A program made the position numbers and the translations under genes. 27,333 nucleotides of DNA. Source: NZQO01 sp964639255 (GTDB lineage Bacteria > Bacteroidota > Bacteroidia > Flavobacteriales > Flavobacteriaceae). The DNA lies in NCBI GenBank assembly GCA_964639255.1, contig CAZXDP010000036.1, positions 1 to 27,333 on the forward strand. Reading direction: 5' to 3'. Shown piece after piece: positions 15,552 through 23,865 of the stretch (its first letter is position 1; each line of letters starts with the position of its first letter). A model generated the notes under the pieces. The model saw only the letters and a program-made list of their open reading frames with translations. It was not told the DNA's origin and did no database searches.

Positions 15552-17789
15552 CTAGTTTTTTGCTTCGGAAGGCAACGCTATTGTAGGTCCCAGGGTTTCC
15601 TTCACAAAATCGGTCATTTTATTATAAAGGTGCAGCCTAGTGTTACCGCCATAGATTCCGTGGTTTTTATCGGGGTAGATGGCCCAATCGAACGGCTTGT
15701 TGGCCTGTACTAGAGCCTCAATGAGGCGCATGGTGTTTTGAACGTGCACATTGTCGTCTGCACTGCCGTGCACCAGTAGGAAGTCGCCCGTCAATTTCTC
15801 AACATGGTTAATAGGCGAATTTTGGTCATAACCCTCTGGATTCTCCTGTGGTGTAGTCATATATCGTTCGGTATAGATCGTATCGTAAAAACGCCAACTG
15901 GTCACCGGCGCCACGGCGATGGCCATAGAGAACACGTCATTCCCCTGAAACAGACAATTGGAAGACATAAATCCACCATAGCTCCAGCCCCAAATCCCAA
16001 TGCGGTTGGCATCGATATATGGTTGGGCTCCCAATTGTCTCGCAGCGGCTATTTGGTCTTGTACCTCATACTTACCCAATTGCTTTTGGGTCATTTTCTT
16101 AAAATCACGGCCTTTTAGGCCCGTACCGCGGCCGTCTACACAGGCTACAATAAATCCATCTTGTACCAAAAGTTGGTGCCAGTAATCGTTCGCGCCGCCC
16201 CACCGGTTAGCCACTTGTTGCGAACCCGGACCGGAATATTGGTACATAAGCAATGGATATGTTTTAGTTGGGTCGAAATCGAGGGGTTTCACTAGATACA
16301 TATTAAGTTCCTCACCATTAACGGTTATGCTAGAGAATTCCTTAGGGGATATCTTGTACGACTTCAATTTCTGCTGTAGAAGTTCATTGTTCTTTATCGC
16401 TCGAATTTCTTTGCCGGTCTTAGCCTCGTGGAGCGTAAATTCGTAAGGAGTTTCGGCGCTGGAGTAAGTATTGATGAAGTACGTATAATCTGCGCTAAAA
16501 TCGGCACTGTTGGTACCCGTTCGCTGGCTCAGTCGTACTTTGTTCTTCCCGCTGCGCAGAATGCTGTAAACGTCGCGGTTTATACTTCCGTTCTCGCTGC
16601 TCTGGTAATAAATTCGACCTGTATTTTGGTCGAAACCATAATAGTTGGTCACTTCCCAAGGACCTTCGGTAACTTGATTGATAAGTTTCCCGGTCTTGTC
16701 GTAATGGTAAATATGATTCCAGCCGCTTTTTTCGCTGGTCCAGATAAAACTGTTGTCATTCAAAAAGGTTAGATCGTCTGTAACATCAAGATAGGCATCG
16801 TCTGTTTCCTGAAGTATTAATTGTACCGTATTGGCGGTAGCATCCACAAATACAAGATCTATTACATTCTGGTGCCTGTTGGTGAGTTGGGCGCTTAATA
16901 CGTTCTCGTCTTGTGTCCACTGTATACGCGGTATGTAGTAACTATTGTAGCCAGACAGATTGACGGTGTTGGTAGCCTTGGTGGCCACATCGTAAATATG
17001 CATTGACACTTTCGCATTGGGATCGCCGGCCTTGGGGTACTTGAATACCTGCTGACTAGGATACAGAGCCTCGCCATAAATATCCATTGAGAAACGGGGC
17101 ACTTCTATTTCGTCAAATTTTATGAAAGCCAATTTATCGCCTGCGGCATTCCAATCGAATGCGCGAACAAAAGCAAATTCCTCCTCATACACCCAATCTG
17201 TGATGCCGTTTATGATGCTATTCTTCTTTCCGTCGAAAGTGATTTGCGTGGTCTCACCAGCATCAAGATCTTTAATGTACAAGTTGTTTTCATAACCGTA
17301 CGCAACCTTGGAGCCGTCTGGACTGAAGGTAGGCTCCTGTATTTGCTTTTCTGACACCAATTCCAGCGATTTTTTCTTAGTATCGTATACGTAGAAGGTG
17401 CCTAGCGAGGAACGCCTATAAATTTGCTTTAGCTGCGTAGAGAGCAAGAGCTTCTCCTCATCTTTGCTAAAATCGTAGGAGATAATGTAATTGATTCCGG
17501 GAAGGTCCTTGGTGTTCAAAAGGGTTCGCACCTTCTTTCCGCTTTTGTAATCGTATACATCTATGGTCGATGCGTTATCTGGGCGGCTATAATTCAATAC
17601 AGAATATTCCTTTCCGTTTTTTAACGACCTGAGAACGTCGAGGCCCTCGGTACGAAAGGTACCGTTCCATATTTCTTCTAAGGTAATTTCTTTTTGCTGC
17701 GCTGTAAGTATTGTCGTGAAAGAAAGAAACAATACTAGGATGGGGAATAGAACTCGCTTGTCCAAAGTGTTAAAATTTTGTTTCGCCAA
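15552..17789 (-). CDS. Dipeptidyl peptidase IV (S9B prolyl oligopeptidase family), exported
   Basis: A 745-residue enzyme that releases X-Pro or X-Ala dipeptides from peptide N-termini. A hydrophobic signal (about 12-30, ending LTAQ) sends it to the periplasm. An eight-bladed beta-propeller (about 40-490) carries the TDWVYEEEF motif whose glutamates bind the substrate N-terminus, as in human DPP4. The hydrolase domain has Ser603 in GWSYGGFMSS, Asp678 in HGSADDNVHVQ and His710 in DKNHGIYGG; the 32-residue Asp-His spacing equals that of human DPP4. The start is a TTG at 17787-17789 because no ATG is in frame nearby; a second TTG eight codons later (17763-17765) also leaves a good signal peptide. 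It is 28 nt upstream of the POT transporter and divergent from mvaA. Confidence 0.95.
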   Translation of the reverse strand: MAKQNFNTLDKRVLFPILVLFLSFTTILTAQQKEITLEEIWNGTFRTEGLDVLRSLKNGKEYSVLNYSRPDNASTIDVYDYKSGKKVRTLLNTKDLPGINYIISYDFSKDEEKLLLSTQLKQIYRRSSLGTFYVYDTKKKSLELVSEKQIQEPTFSPDGSKVAYGYENNLYIKDLDAGETTQITFDGKKNSIINGITDWVYEEEFAFVRAFDWNAAGDKLAFIKFDEIEVPRFSMDIYGEALYPSQQVFKYPKAGDPNAKVSMHIYDVATKATNTVNLSGYNSYYIPRIQWTQDENVLSAQLTNRHQNVIDLVFVDATANTVQLILQETDDAYLDVTDDLTFLNDNSFIWTSEKSGWNHIYHYDKTGKLINQVTEGPWEVTNYYGFDQNTGRIYYQSSENGSINRDVYSILRSGKNKVRLSQRTGTNSADFSADYTYFINTYSSAETPYEFTLHEAKTGKEIRAIKNNELLQQKLKSYKISPKEFSSITVNGEELNMYLVKPLDFDPTKTYPLLMYQYSGPGSQQVANRWGGANDYWHQLLVQDGFIVACVDGRGTGLKGRDFKKMTQKQLGKYEVQDQIAAARQLGAQPYIDANRIGIWGWSYGGFMSSNCLFQGNDVFSMAIAVAPVTSWRFYDTIYTERYMTTPQENPEGYDQNSPINHVEKLTGDFLLVHGSADDNVHVQNTMRLIEALVQANKPFDWAIYPDKNHGIYGGNTRLHLYNKMTDFVKETLGPTIALPSEAKN

Positions 17790-17862
17790 GTTTACTAAAT
17801 TTTAACGAAAAACGGGATAGTTTTTCTGTTAAATACGCTCAATTTGTCGACCAGCGACACCT

Positions 17863-17891
17863 TTGCCAAAATAACATAAACCGTATCTTTG
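17863..17891 (+). promoter_or_regulatory. Bacteroidota sigma-type promoter for mvaA
   Basis: TTG at 17863-17865, an 18-bp spacer, then TATCTTTG at 17884-17891. This matches the Bacteroidota consensus (TTG, 17-19 bp, TAnnTTTG) exactly. Transcription would start near 17897-17899, leaving only about 6-8 nt before the ATG at 17905, or about 12-14 nt before the second in-frame ATG at 17911. It is the best promoter in the window and lies in the 115-nt divergent spacer with dppIV. Confidence 0.78.
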
Positions 17892-17904
17892 CAAATCAAT
17901 ACGT

Positions 17905-19224
17905 ATGCCCATGGTTTCTCCCGTTAGCGGATTTTCGAAGAAAAGCAAGTCAGAAAAAATACAATGGTTGGCCAGCACCTACCTCACCCCATACCCCAAC
18001 GCGGTTGATATCCTCAAACAATATTGGAACACAGATGAGGCACTGCAGCAACTTCACGACGATTTTATCGAGAATACGCTTAGCAATTACTACCTGCCAT
18101 TCGGCATTGCTCCCAATTTCCTTATAAATGGAACGTTGTACGCGTTGCCCATGGTGATAGAAGAAAGCTCGGTGGTGGCGGCGGCCAGCAATGCCGCCAA
18201 GTTTTGGCTTGAGCGGGGCGGATTTACTGCCGAGGTGATCAACACCCAGAAAAACGGACAGGTTCACGTAGACTTCTTCGGAAATAAGAACGATCTCTTC
18301 GAATTTTTCAATGCGATACGCCCTAAGTTGATCGAAGCGATCGAGCCTATTCAGAAAAATATGAAAAAACGAGGTGGCGGCCTGCTCGATCTCTATTTAA
18401 AAGACAGCACCGAAATCTTGGCAGGGTATTACCAATTGCATTGTACGTTCCAGACCCTAGACGCCATGGGGGCCAATTTTATCAATAGCTGTCTGGAAGC
18501 CATTGCCCATACTTTTGAAACCGAAGCAAAGGACTACCCAGCGTTTGGCAATGGAAGGCCTCAACCCACGGTGGTTATGAGTATTTTGAGCAACTATGTG
18601 CCAGAGTGCTTGGTACGGGCATCGGTGCAGTGTTCAGTTACGCAGTTGGAACAAAAGGAAATTTCGGGAAGCGTTTTTGCCGAAAAATTTGTGAGGGCCG
18701 TAGCCATTGCCAATGCAGAGCCCAGACGTGCCGTTACGCACAATAAAGGTATCATGAACGGGGTAGATGCCCTTGTTCTTGCTACAGGCAATGATTTTCG
18801 CGCTATAGAAGCCGGGGTACACGCCTACGCGGCACGATCTGGACGGTACGGGAGCTTAACCCAGGCCAGCCTTCACGAAGATATCTTTACCTTTTCGATA
18901 GAACTCCCATTGGCGCTAGGTACGGTGGGTGGCCTCACCAGCTTGCATCCCTTAGTAAAGCTGGCATTTCAGATTTTGAAAAATCCGAATGCCGAACAGC
19001 TCATGAAAATTATTGCCGTAGCGGGCCTGGCACAGAATTTTGCTGCCTTGCGCTCGTTGGTAACCACGGGCATCCAGAAAGGGCATATGAAAATGCACCT
19101 TATGAATATCTTGAACCAGATGGGCGCCGACGCTTCCGAAAAGGATAAAGCGGTGGCGTATTTTACGGAACATACTGTTTCTCACAGTGCGGTTACGGAA
19201 TTTATGGAGAACTTAAGAACCTAA
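17905..19224 (+). CDS. mvaA: Hydroxymethylglutaryl-CoA reductase, class II
   Basis: A 439-residue soluble enzyme interconverting HMG-CoA and mevalonate. All four catalytic elements are visible: the Glu pair at 86-87 in MVIEESSVVAAAS, Lys281 in THNKGIMNG, Asp297 in LATGNDFRAIEAG, and His394 in IQKGHMKMH. The Lys-Asp spacing of 16 residues equals that of Pseudomonas mevalonii reductase. The TLDAMGAN cofactor-site segment and GTVGGLTSLHPLVK are also present. There are no membrane helices, which fits class II. This class is often labelled degradative, but the neighbouring GHMP kinase suggests a biosynthetic mevalonate pathway to isoprenoids. A near-perfect promoter precedes it; the leader is very short, and ATG 17911 is an alternative start. 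The kinase gene follows after 3 nt. Confidence 0.95.
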   Translation: MPMVSPVSGFSKKSKSEKIQWLASTYLTPYPNAVDILKQYWNTDEALQQLHDDFIENTLSNYYLPFGIAPNFLINGTLYALPMVIEESSVVAAASNAAKFWLERGGFTAEVINTQKNGQVHVDFFGNKNDLFEFFNAIRPKLIEAIEPIQKNMKKRGGGLLDLYLKDSTEILAGYYQLHCTFQTLDAMGANFINSCLEAIAHTFETEAKDYPAFGNGRPQPTVVMSILSNYVPECLVRASVQCSVTQLEQKEISGSVFAEKFVRAVAIANAEPRRAVTHNKGIMNGVDALVLATGNDFRAIEAGVHAYAARSGRYGSLTQASLHEDIFTFSIELPLALGTVGGLTSLHPLVKLAFQILKNPNAEQLMKIIAVAGLAQNFAALRSLVTTGIQKGHMKMHLMNILNQMGADASEKDKAVAYFTEHTVSHSAVTEFMENLRT

Positions 19225-19227
19225 CTT

Positions 19228-20139
19228 TTGAATACCACCTTCCATAGTCATGGAAAATTGCTCCTCTCGGGCGAATATGTTGTGCTGGACGGTGCCACAG
19301 CGCTCGCCTTTCCCACTAAAAAAGGCCAGTCGTTATCGGTAATGCCTTTTGAAGGAAATGAATTGCTCTGGAATAGTTTTGATCACAATAACCAATGCTG
19401 GTTTAGCGCAACGCTATCGCTTAAGAAACTCGCCATTTTAGATACCGACAAACCAAGTATTGCTTCAACCTTACTAAAAATACTTAGGGAAGCGAAACGT
19501 ATAAACCCTACATTTTTAAATGGCACAGCCGGTTTGCAGGTAGTAACAGAATTGGATTTTCCCAGGGATTGGGGATTGGGCACCTCCTCTACCCTCATCA
19601 ACAATATTGCCCAATGGGCCAAAGTGGATGCCTTTCAGCTCTTGGACAGAAGCTTTGGTGGCAGCGGTTATGATATTGCCGCTGCACAGGCGAAGGGGCC
19701 ACTATTGTTTCGAAGAAACGGAGACCAAACTCCCCACCATAGCGCTGTATCCTGTACATGGAGTTTTACTGAATCCCTGTTTTTCGTGCATCTGAACAAA
19801 AAACAAGACAGCAAGGAAGGTATTGCCCGCTACCGACAAACGGAATACGACCCATCGGTAGTGTCGCGCATTACTGAAATTTCAAAGCTGTTGCCCTTTT
19901 GCGCATCCCTAGCTGACTTCGCAAAACTGCTCGATGAGCACGAACGGCTTCTTTCAACTTTACTAAGACTTCCTACGGTGAAAGAGCGACTATTTCCCAA
20001 CTATCCGAATACCATTAAAAGCTTGGGAGCCTGGGGCGGCGATTTCATTTTAGCCTTGGGTGATGACACGCACCAAGCGTATTTTAAAGAGAAGGGGTAC
20101 CCCACCATCGTCCCATTCAGCAGTATGGTGCGAACATAA
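19228..20139 (+). CDS. GYDIA-family GHMP kinase, mevalonate kinase-like
   Basis: A 303-residue small-molecule kinase of the GHMP superfamily. The N-terminal GKLLLSGEYVVLDGATALAFP is the typical first motif, GLGTSSTL (116-123) is the ATP phosphate loop, and SGYDIAAAQ (146-154) carries the aspartate that usually acts as base. The Gly-rich SLGAWGGDFILAL near the end is the third motif. The GYDIA signature marks a Bacteroidota-specific kinase group. Its place 3 nt after HMG-CoA reductase suggests mevalonate or phosphomevalonate as substrate, but sequence alone does not decide this. The start is a TTG at 19228-19230; the next residues already belong to the conserved motif, so a later start is not possible. 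A strong terminator begins at the stop codon. Confidence 0.88.
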   Translation: MNTTFHSHGKLLLSGEYVVLDGATALAFPTKKGQSLSVMPFEGNELLWNSFDHNNQCWFSATLSLKKLAILDTDKPSIASTLLKILREAKRINPTFLNGTAGLQVVTELDFPRDWGLGTSSTLINNIAQWAKVDAFQLLDRSFGGSGYDIAAAQAKGPLLFRRNGDQTPHHSAVSCTWSFTESLFFVHLNKKQDSKEGIARYRQTEYDPSVVSRITEISKLLPFCASLADFAKLLDEHERLLSTLLRLPTVKERLFPNYPNTIKSLGAWGGDFILALGDDTHQAYFKEKGYPTIVPFSSMVRT

Positions 20140-20163
20140 AAAGCCTCCGTACGGGAGGCTTTT
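20139..20163. terminator. Bidirectional terminator between GHMP kinase and ppiD genes
   Basis: AAAAGCCTCC at 20139-20148 and GGAGGCTTTT at 20154-20163 form a perfect 10-bp stem with a 5-nt loop (GTACG). Both strands end in a T-run (four T on plus, five T on minus). The hairpin begins at the last base of the kinase stop codon and lies 24 nt from the ppiD stop, so one element can serve both converging operons. Confidence 0.92.
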
Positions 20164-20186
20164 CATTCATATATAAAATATTTTAT

Positions 20187-22307
20187 TTAAAATAGATCGG
20201 CTCTATTATCCTCAATATCGGCAGCATTTTTTAAGGCATTGAACACTCCCGTGTTAATACCACTCGCGGCTTGTTGGTTCAGCTGGTTCGCGTACGAAGC
20301 GTAATTGTCTAGGGCTGGAGCTTCATTTACCGAAAGCACCTTTACCATATACACCCCGCTGTTACCATCAATTAGGCCTGTCGTTTCGCCTGCTTTCTTA
20401 CCGAAGGCTGCACCTACCACCTTAGGCTCACGACCCGCTCCGGGAAGCGTGGGGGCAGCCATTGTAATTGCAGATGCGTTCTGTACGCTTACGTTTTGGT
20501 TAGAAGCTATTTCTTGTAGGGTTGAACCTGTAATGGAAGCGCGAATTTTCTCGGCCTTTTTCTCCTTGCGCAAAATTGGGGTTACTTGAGCCGAAGCCTC
20601 AGCGATACTCATTAGGCCCTCAGGGCTCTTACGGGTTAACTGTACAATGGCATAACCTCCAGGAACCGTAAAACGCTTTAAGTCGCCCACTTCTGTCTCC
20701 TCGTTGAAAGCCCAATTTATTACTTGACGGTTATCACCAATACCTGGTATGTTGGCATCCAATCTTCCAATCTTATTCACCGGTTTCAAAGATAAATCTT
20801 GTTCTTTGGCCACTTCGGCAAAATCGCCGTTCATAGCAGCCACTTCAAAATTAGAAGCCTGTGAGAATACATCGTTCAACGTTTTTTCAGAAGGTTGGAT
20901 CTCTTTGGTGATGGTCGCCGTTTTTATCGCCTTCTGAAGGTTTTTCTGATCTTCGATCTTTACCACGTGGAACCCAAAATCGGTTTCAACTACGTCCACT
21001 GTACCAACGCTGTTTCCGAAGATAAAATCGTCGTAAGGAGCTACCATCGCACCAGGTCCAAAATATCCCAACTCACCACCATTGTCTTTATTGGTATTGT
21101 CTTCTGAAAATTCGCCGGCCAACGCCTCAAATTTAGATTTGTCGTTTTTAATAACGGTTAAGAGGCTATCGGCCAACTGCTCTGCCTGTTCCTTGGTTCG
21201 GCCTACATCTTGAGGGGCACGGAAACTGCCGTCGTACCGTATCAATATATGCTTAGAATTTACCGAATCGTACTTTTGCGACACGTCGGTAATCTTGGTA
21301 ATGTTAAAGGTATTGTCGATTCTGTAAGGACCATAAATATCACCTTCACCCAAGGCGATCAAAGTATCTGCAACACTGGCAGGCAGTTCGTTCTTCAGCA
21401 TCCATCGGTCTACGTAATTTCGGTCTGAATAGGCATTGATCAAGGCCTCATAATCTGTAGTAGTGCGCAAACCCTTTACGGTGTCGTTGGTTTGGGTACG
21501 CGAATTGTATTCCACGCGATTGTCCAATAGCGCTACGATACTTTGTTCTGCTGCTTCGATATCGGAAGCCGAAGGCTCTTCAGTAAAGGAAACGTACTGG
21601 ATGTCCACCTGCGGATCTACTTTGAATTGATCTTCGTGATCCCTTATGTATTTCTCAATTTCACTATCGGAAACGGACACCTCTTCATCTGGTATGCTGC
21701 TATAGGGCACCTGGACAAATTCGAGATTTACCTTGTCGTTTTCGAAGCGGTACTGTTGCTCGCCTTCGGCCAAGGTTGTGCGCAATCCTGCCTGTACCAA
21801 GTTGAAATACATATTTTGAAGCACTTGCTGTTCGGTGTTCTTTTCAAACTCCAACCATTGTTGGTATAATTGTGGCGATGAGCTTTTAACAGTTGCGATG
21901 TATTCCTGTAATGCGGCCTCGTCGAACATCCCCGCCTCGTTCTGGAACTGCGGATTGCTAGCCAAGGAATTGCGCAGGGCATCTTTTACCTGTGCGCTCT
22001 CTGCGGTAAGGCCCAATTTATTAAACTGCTCCTCTAGCAGCACACGACGCAACTCACGCTGCCAAACAATATTCATAGCTTGTGCCGTTGAACCGTTAGG
22101 GCCCAAGTTTTGCTGGGTAGCATCAACTTGCTGCATAAAGTCCAATCGGGAAATTTCGGTACCGTTAATGATAGCAGCTGTCTCTTGACCTGTTACCGAA
22201 CTTCCGCCCTTGGTAAGTATATCGCTCAAAATAAACGCGAAGAGTGCCAACGCTATAATAAGAATTAGGAAAATACCTCTTTTTCTAATACTGTTTAAAA
22301 TTGCCAT
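20187..22307 (-). CDS. PpiD-like periplasmic peptidylprolyl isomerase/chaperone
   Basis: A 706-residue membrane-anchored folding factor. An N-terminal basic start and single helix (about 11-31, GIFLILIIALALFAFILSDIL) anchor it to the inner membrane. A SurA_N-like chaperone region (about 40-340) follows. A PpiC-type parvulin domain (about 350-455) has NSKHILIRYDG, FEALAGEFSEDNTNKDNGGELGYFGPGAMV and DFGFHVVKIED. A second, degenerate rotamase-like repeat fills the C-terminus (about 480-700). It probably helps outer-membrane and secreted proteins fold as they leave the Sec channel. It is the last gene of the coaX-ppiD run, 90 nt after the CBS protein gene, and ends at a shared terminator. A weak promoter-like box (TATTTTCG, minus strand, 22338-22331) lies in that gap, so it may also be expressed alone. 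Confidence 0.93.
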   Translation of the reverse strand: MAILNSIRKRGIFLILIIALALFAFILSDILTKGGSSVTGQETAAIINGTEISRLDFMQQVDATQQNLGPNGSTAQAMNIVWQRELRRVLLEEQFNKLGLTAESAQVKDALRNSLASNPQFQNEAGMFDEAALQEYIATVKSSSPQLYQQWLEFEKNTEQQVLQNMYFNLVQAGLRTTLAEGEQQYRFENDKVNLEFVQVPYSSIPDEEVSVSDSEIEKYIRDHEDQFKVDPQVDIQYVSFTEEPSASDIEAAEQSIVALLDNRVEYNSRTQTNDTVKGLRTTTDYEALINAYSDRNYVDRWMLKNELPASVADTLIALGEGDIYGPYRIDNTFNITKITDVSQKYDSVNSKHILIRYDGSFRAPQDVGRTKEQAEQLADSLLTVIKNDKSKFEALAGEFSEDNTNKDNGGELGYFGPGAMVAPYDDFIFGNSVGTVDVVETDFGFHVVKIEDQKNLQKAIKTATITKEIQPSEKTLNDVFSQASNFEVAAMNGDFAEVAKEQDLSLKPVNKIGRLDANIPGIGDNRQVINWAFNEETEVGDLKRFTVPGGYAIVQLTRKSPEGLMSIAEASAQVTPILRKEKKAEKIRASITGSTLQEIASNQNVSVQNASAITMAAPTLPGAGREPKVVGAAFGKKAGETTGLIDGNSGVYMVKVLSVNEAPALDNYASYANQLNQQAASGINTGVFNALKNAADIEDNRADLF

Positions 22308-22397
22308 GTGTCCTTAAAATTAGTAGGGGGCGAAAATACCATTTTCCCACCATTTATAAAAAACTTAGTTTGAAAAAATTAGCGAAATGCAAAAATC

Positions 22398-23651
22398 CTA
22401 ATCATCTGGCAGTAGTTTCACCTCTACCAGTTCAATTTTGGTATTTGAAACCTCGAGTATATGGAAGCTATAGCCTTCGAAGTCTACGGTTTCGCCTTTC
22501 TGCGGAATGCCCTCGGTATGGTTTACGATCATTCCACCCAAGGTTTCATAATTTTCGCTTTCGGGAAAGTCGAATTTATAGGTTTCATTAAGGTAGTCAA
22601 CCTCGTGCCGGGCACTAAATTTGTAATGGTCTTCGGCGAGCGCCTCCTCAATAAGCTCTATGGAATCGTGCTCGTCCTCAATTTCACCGAACAGCTCCTC
22701 GATAATATCCTCTACGGTCATAATGCCAGAGGTGCCGCCATATTCATCAATTACCACGGCGATACTCTTTCGCTTGCGACTCAGTATATTGAGCACGTCC
22801 TTGGCGAGCATGGTCTCAGGCACGAATACCACCGGTATGAGCACCTTCTTTATTTCCGAGGGTTTTTTGAATAGCTCGAAGGAGTGCACGTACCCCAAGA
22901 TATCGTCAATATTTTCACGATATACGAGTATTTTGGAGAGGCCCGTCTCTGTAAAAATCTTCCCGAGCTCTTTCGGTGTGGTGTGGATGTCTACCGCGAC
23001 GACCTCAGTACGTGGTATCATGACTTCACGCGACTTCACTTCAGAAAAATCGAGCGCGTTCTGGAAAATCTGAATTTCAGAATCTACCTCCTCTTGCGTA
23101 TCTACCGTTTCCATCTGTTCGCTTATGTAGTTGCCCAATTCCAGTTTACTGAAACTAAGCTGGACGGTATCGCCCTTTGTTTTAAAGAATAGTTTTAGCA
23201 CCAAATCGGAAATCCAGATCACAAATTCTGAAATTACCGAAAAGAGCATATAGAACACATACGCCGGAGCCGCAAAAAATTTTACGAGGCTATTGGCATA
23301 TATCTGGAAGAACACCTTTGGGAGAAACTCTGCAGTTAGCAAAATGATGAGCGTAGAGATTATCGTTTGCACTAAAATGCCGCTAAAGCCTGTTAGGGAA
23401 ATGTACCGCATGAGCAAATCGCCCATAAAAAACCCATACACCACGAGCGCAATGTTGTTCCCCACCAACATGGTAGCGATAAACTTAGAAGGACGTTTGG
23501 TAATTTTCTTAAGGATGCCCGCTAGGAAGTTATTCTGCTTTTTCTCTATCTCGATATGTATCTTGTTGGAGGAAACATATGCGATCTCCATTCCCGAAAA
23601 GAACGCCGACAACAGGAGCATAAGCACAATTATAAGGATACTGTAATCCAT
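22398..23651 (-). CDS. CNNM/CorC-HlyC family CBS-domain transporter-like protein
   Basis: A 417-residue protein of the group often labelled hemolysin-like. Residues 1-160 are a DUF21 (CNNM) membrane domain of about four helices with the conserved FFSGMEIAYVSSNK start, MLVGNNIALVVYGF and TAEFLPKVFFQIYAN. A CBS pair follows (about 205-325), with VMIPRTEVVAVD, TGLSKILVYRENIDDILGYVH and VVIDEYGGTSGIMTVEDIIEELFGEIEDEHD. The C-terminal CorC/HlyC domain (about 335-415) has the YETLGGMIVNHTEGIPQKG segment. Homologues export magnesium or influence metal homeostasis. The flavobacterial gliding protein GldE belongs to the same superfamily, but the neighbours here give no support for that label. It starts 16 nt after the 65-residue membrane protein gene. 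Substrate is not proven. Confidence 0.92.
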   Translation of the reverse strand: MDYSILIIVLMLLLSAFFSGMEIAYVSSNKIHIEIEKKQNNFLAGILKKITKRPSKFIATMLVGNNIALVVYGFFMGDLLMRYISLTGFSGILVQTIISTLIILLTAEFLPKVFFQIYANSLVKFFAAPAYVFYMLFSVISEFVIWISDLVLKLFFKTKGDTVQLSFSKLELGNYISEQMETVDTQEEVDSEIQIFQNALDFSEVKSREVMIPRTEVVAVDIHTTPKELGKIFTETGLSKILVYRENIDDILGYVHSFELFKKPSEIKKVLIPVVFVPETMLAKDVLNILSRKRKSIAVVIDEYGGTSGIMTVEDIIEELFGEIEDEHDSIELIEEALAEDHYKFSARHEVDYLNETYKFDFPESENYETLGGMIVNHTEGIPQKGETVDFEGYSFHILEVSNTKIELVEVKLLPDD

Positions 23652-23667
23652 GGATAGTTATTTGCAG

Positions 23668-23865
23668 CTACTTTTTCTGGCCCTTTTCCAGCTTTTTCCT
23701 AAAATTTCTTTTAAAGAAAAACATAAATAGGGCCACTACCGTAAAAAAGGCGAACAGATAGGCGCGTTGGCGATCGGCCTCCCAGTTGGTAACGACCAGG
23801 TATATCGAAAACGCGGCCATTGCCAGATACACATATTCAAACAGTCGGTATATTTTATTTCCCAT
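23668..23865 (-). CDS. Small two-helix membrane protein between lptC and the CBS gene
   Basis: A 65-residue protein with two hydrophobic segments (about 10-26, EYVYLAMAAFSIYLVV, and 38-51, FAFFTVVALFMFFF) and a strongly basic tail (KRNFRKKLEKGQKK). I do not recognise a named family. The ATG at 23865 overlaps the lptC 3' end by 11 nt, indicating translational coupling, and the CBS gene follows after 16 nt. Base use does not differ from the neighbours. By the positive-inside rule both ends are likely cytoplasmic, forming a helical hairpin. A role linked to LPS export or membrane biogenesis is only a guess from position. Confidence 0.8.
   Translation of the reverse strand: MGNKIYRLFEYVYLAMAAFSIYLVVTNWEADRQRAYLFAFFTVVALFMFFFKRNFRKKLEKGQKK

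Noticed and set aside
22461..23073. Two plus-strand open frames of 137 codons
   Set aside because: Both are antisense to the CBS-domain protein gene, which has clear CNNM and CBS motifs; no independent support.
22398..23651. Naming the CBS-domain protein GldE
   Set aside because: It belongs to the same superfamily, but no gldD or other gliding gene is adjacent and the superfamily has several paralogues per genome.
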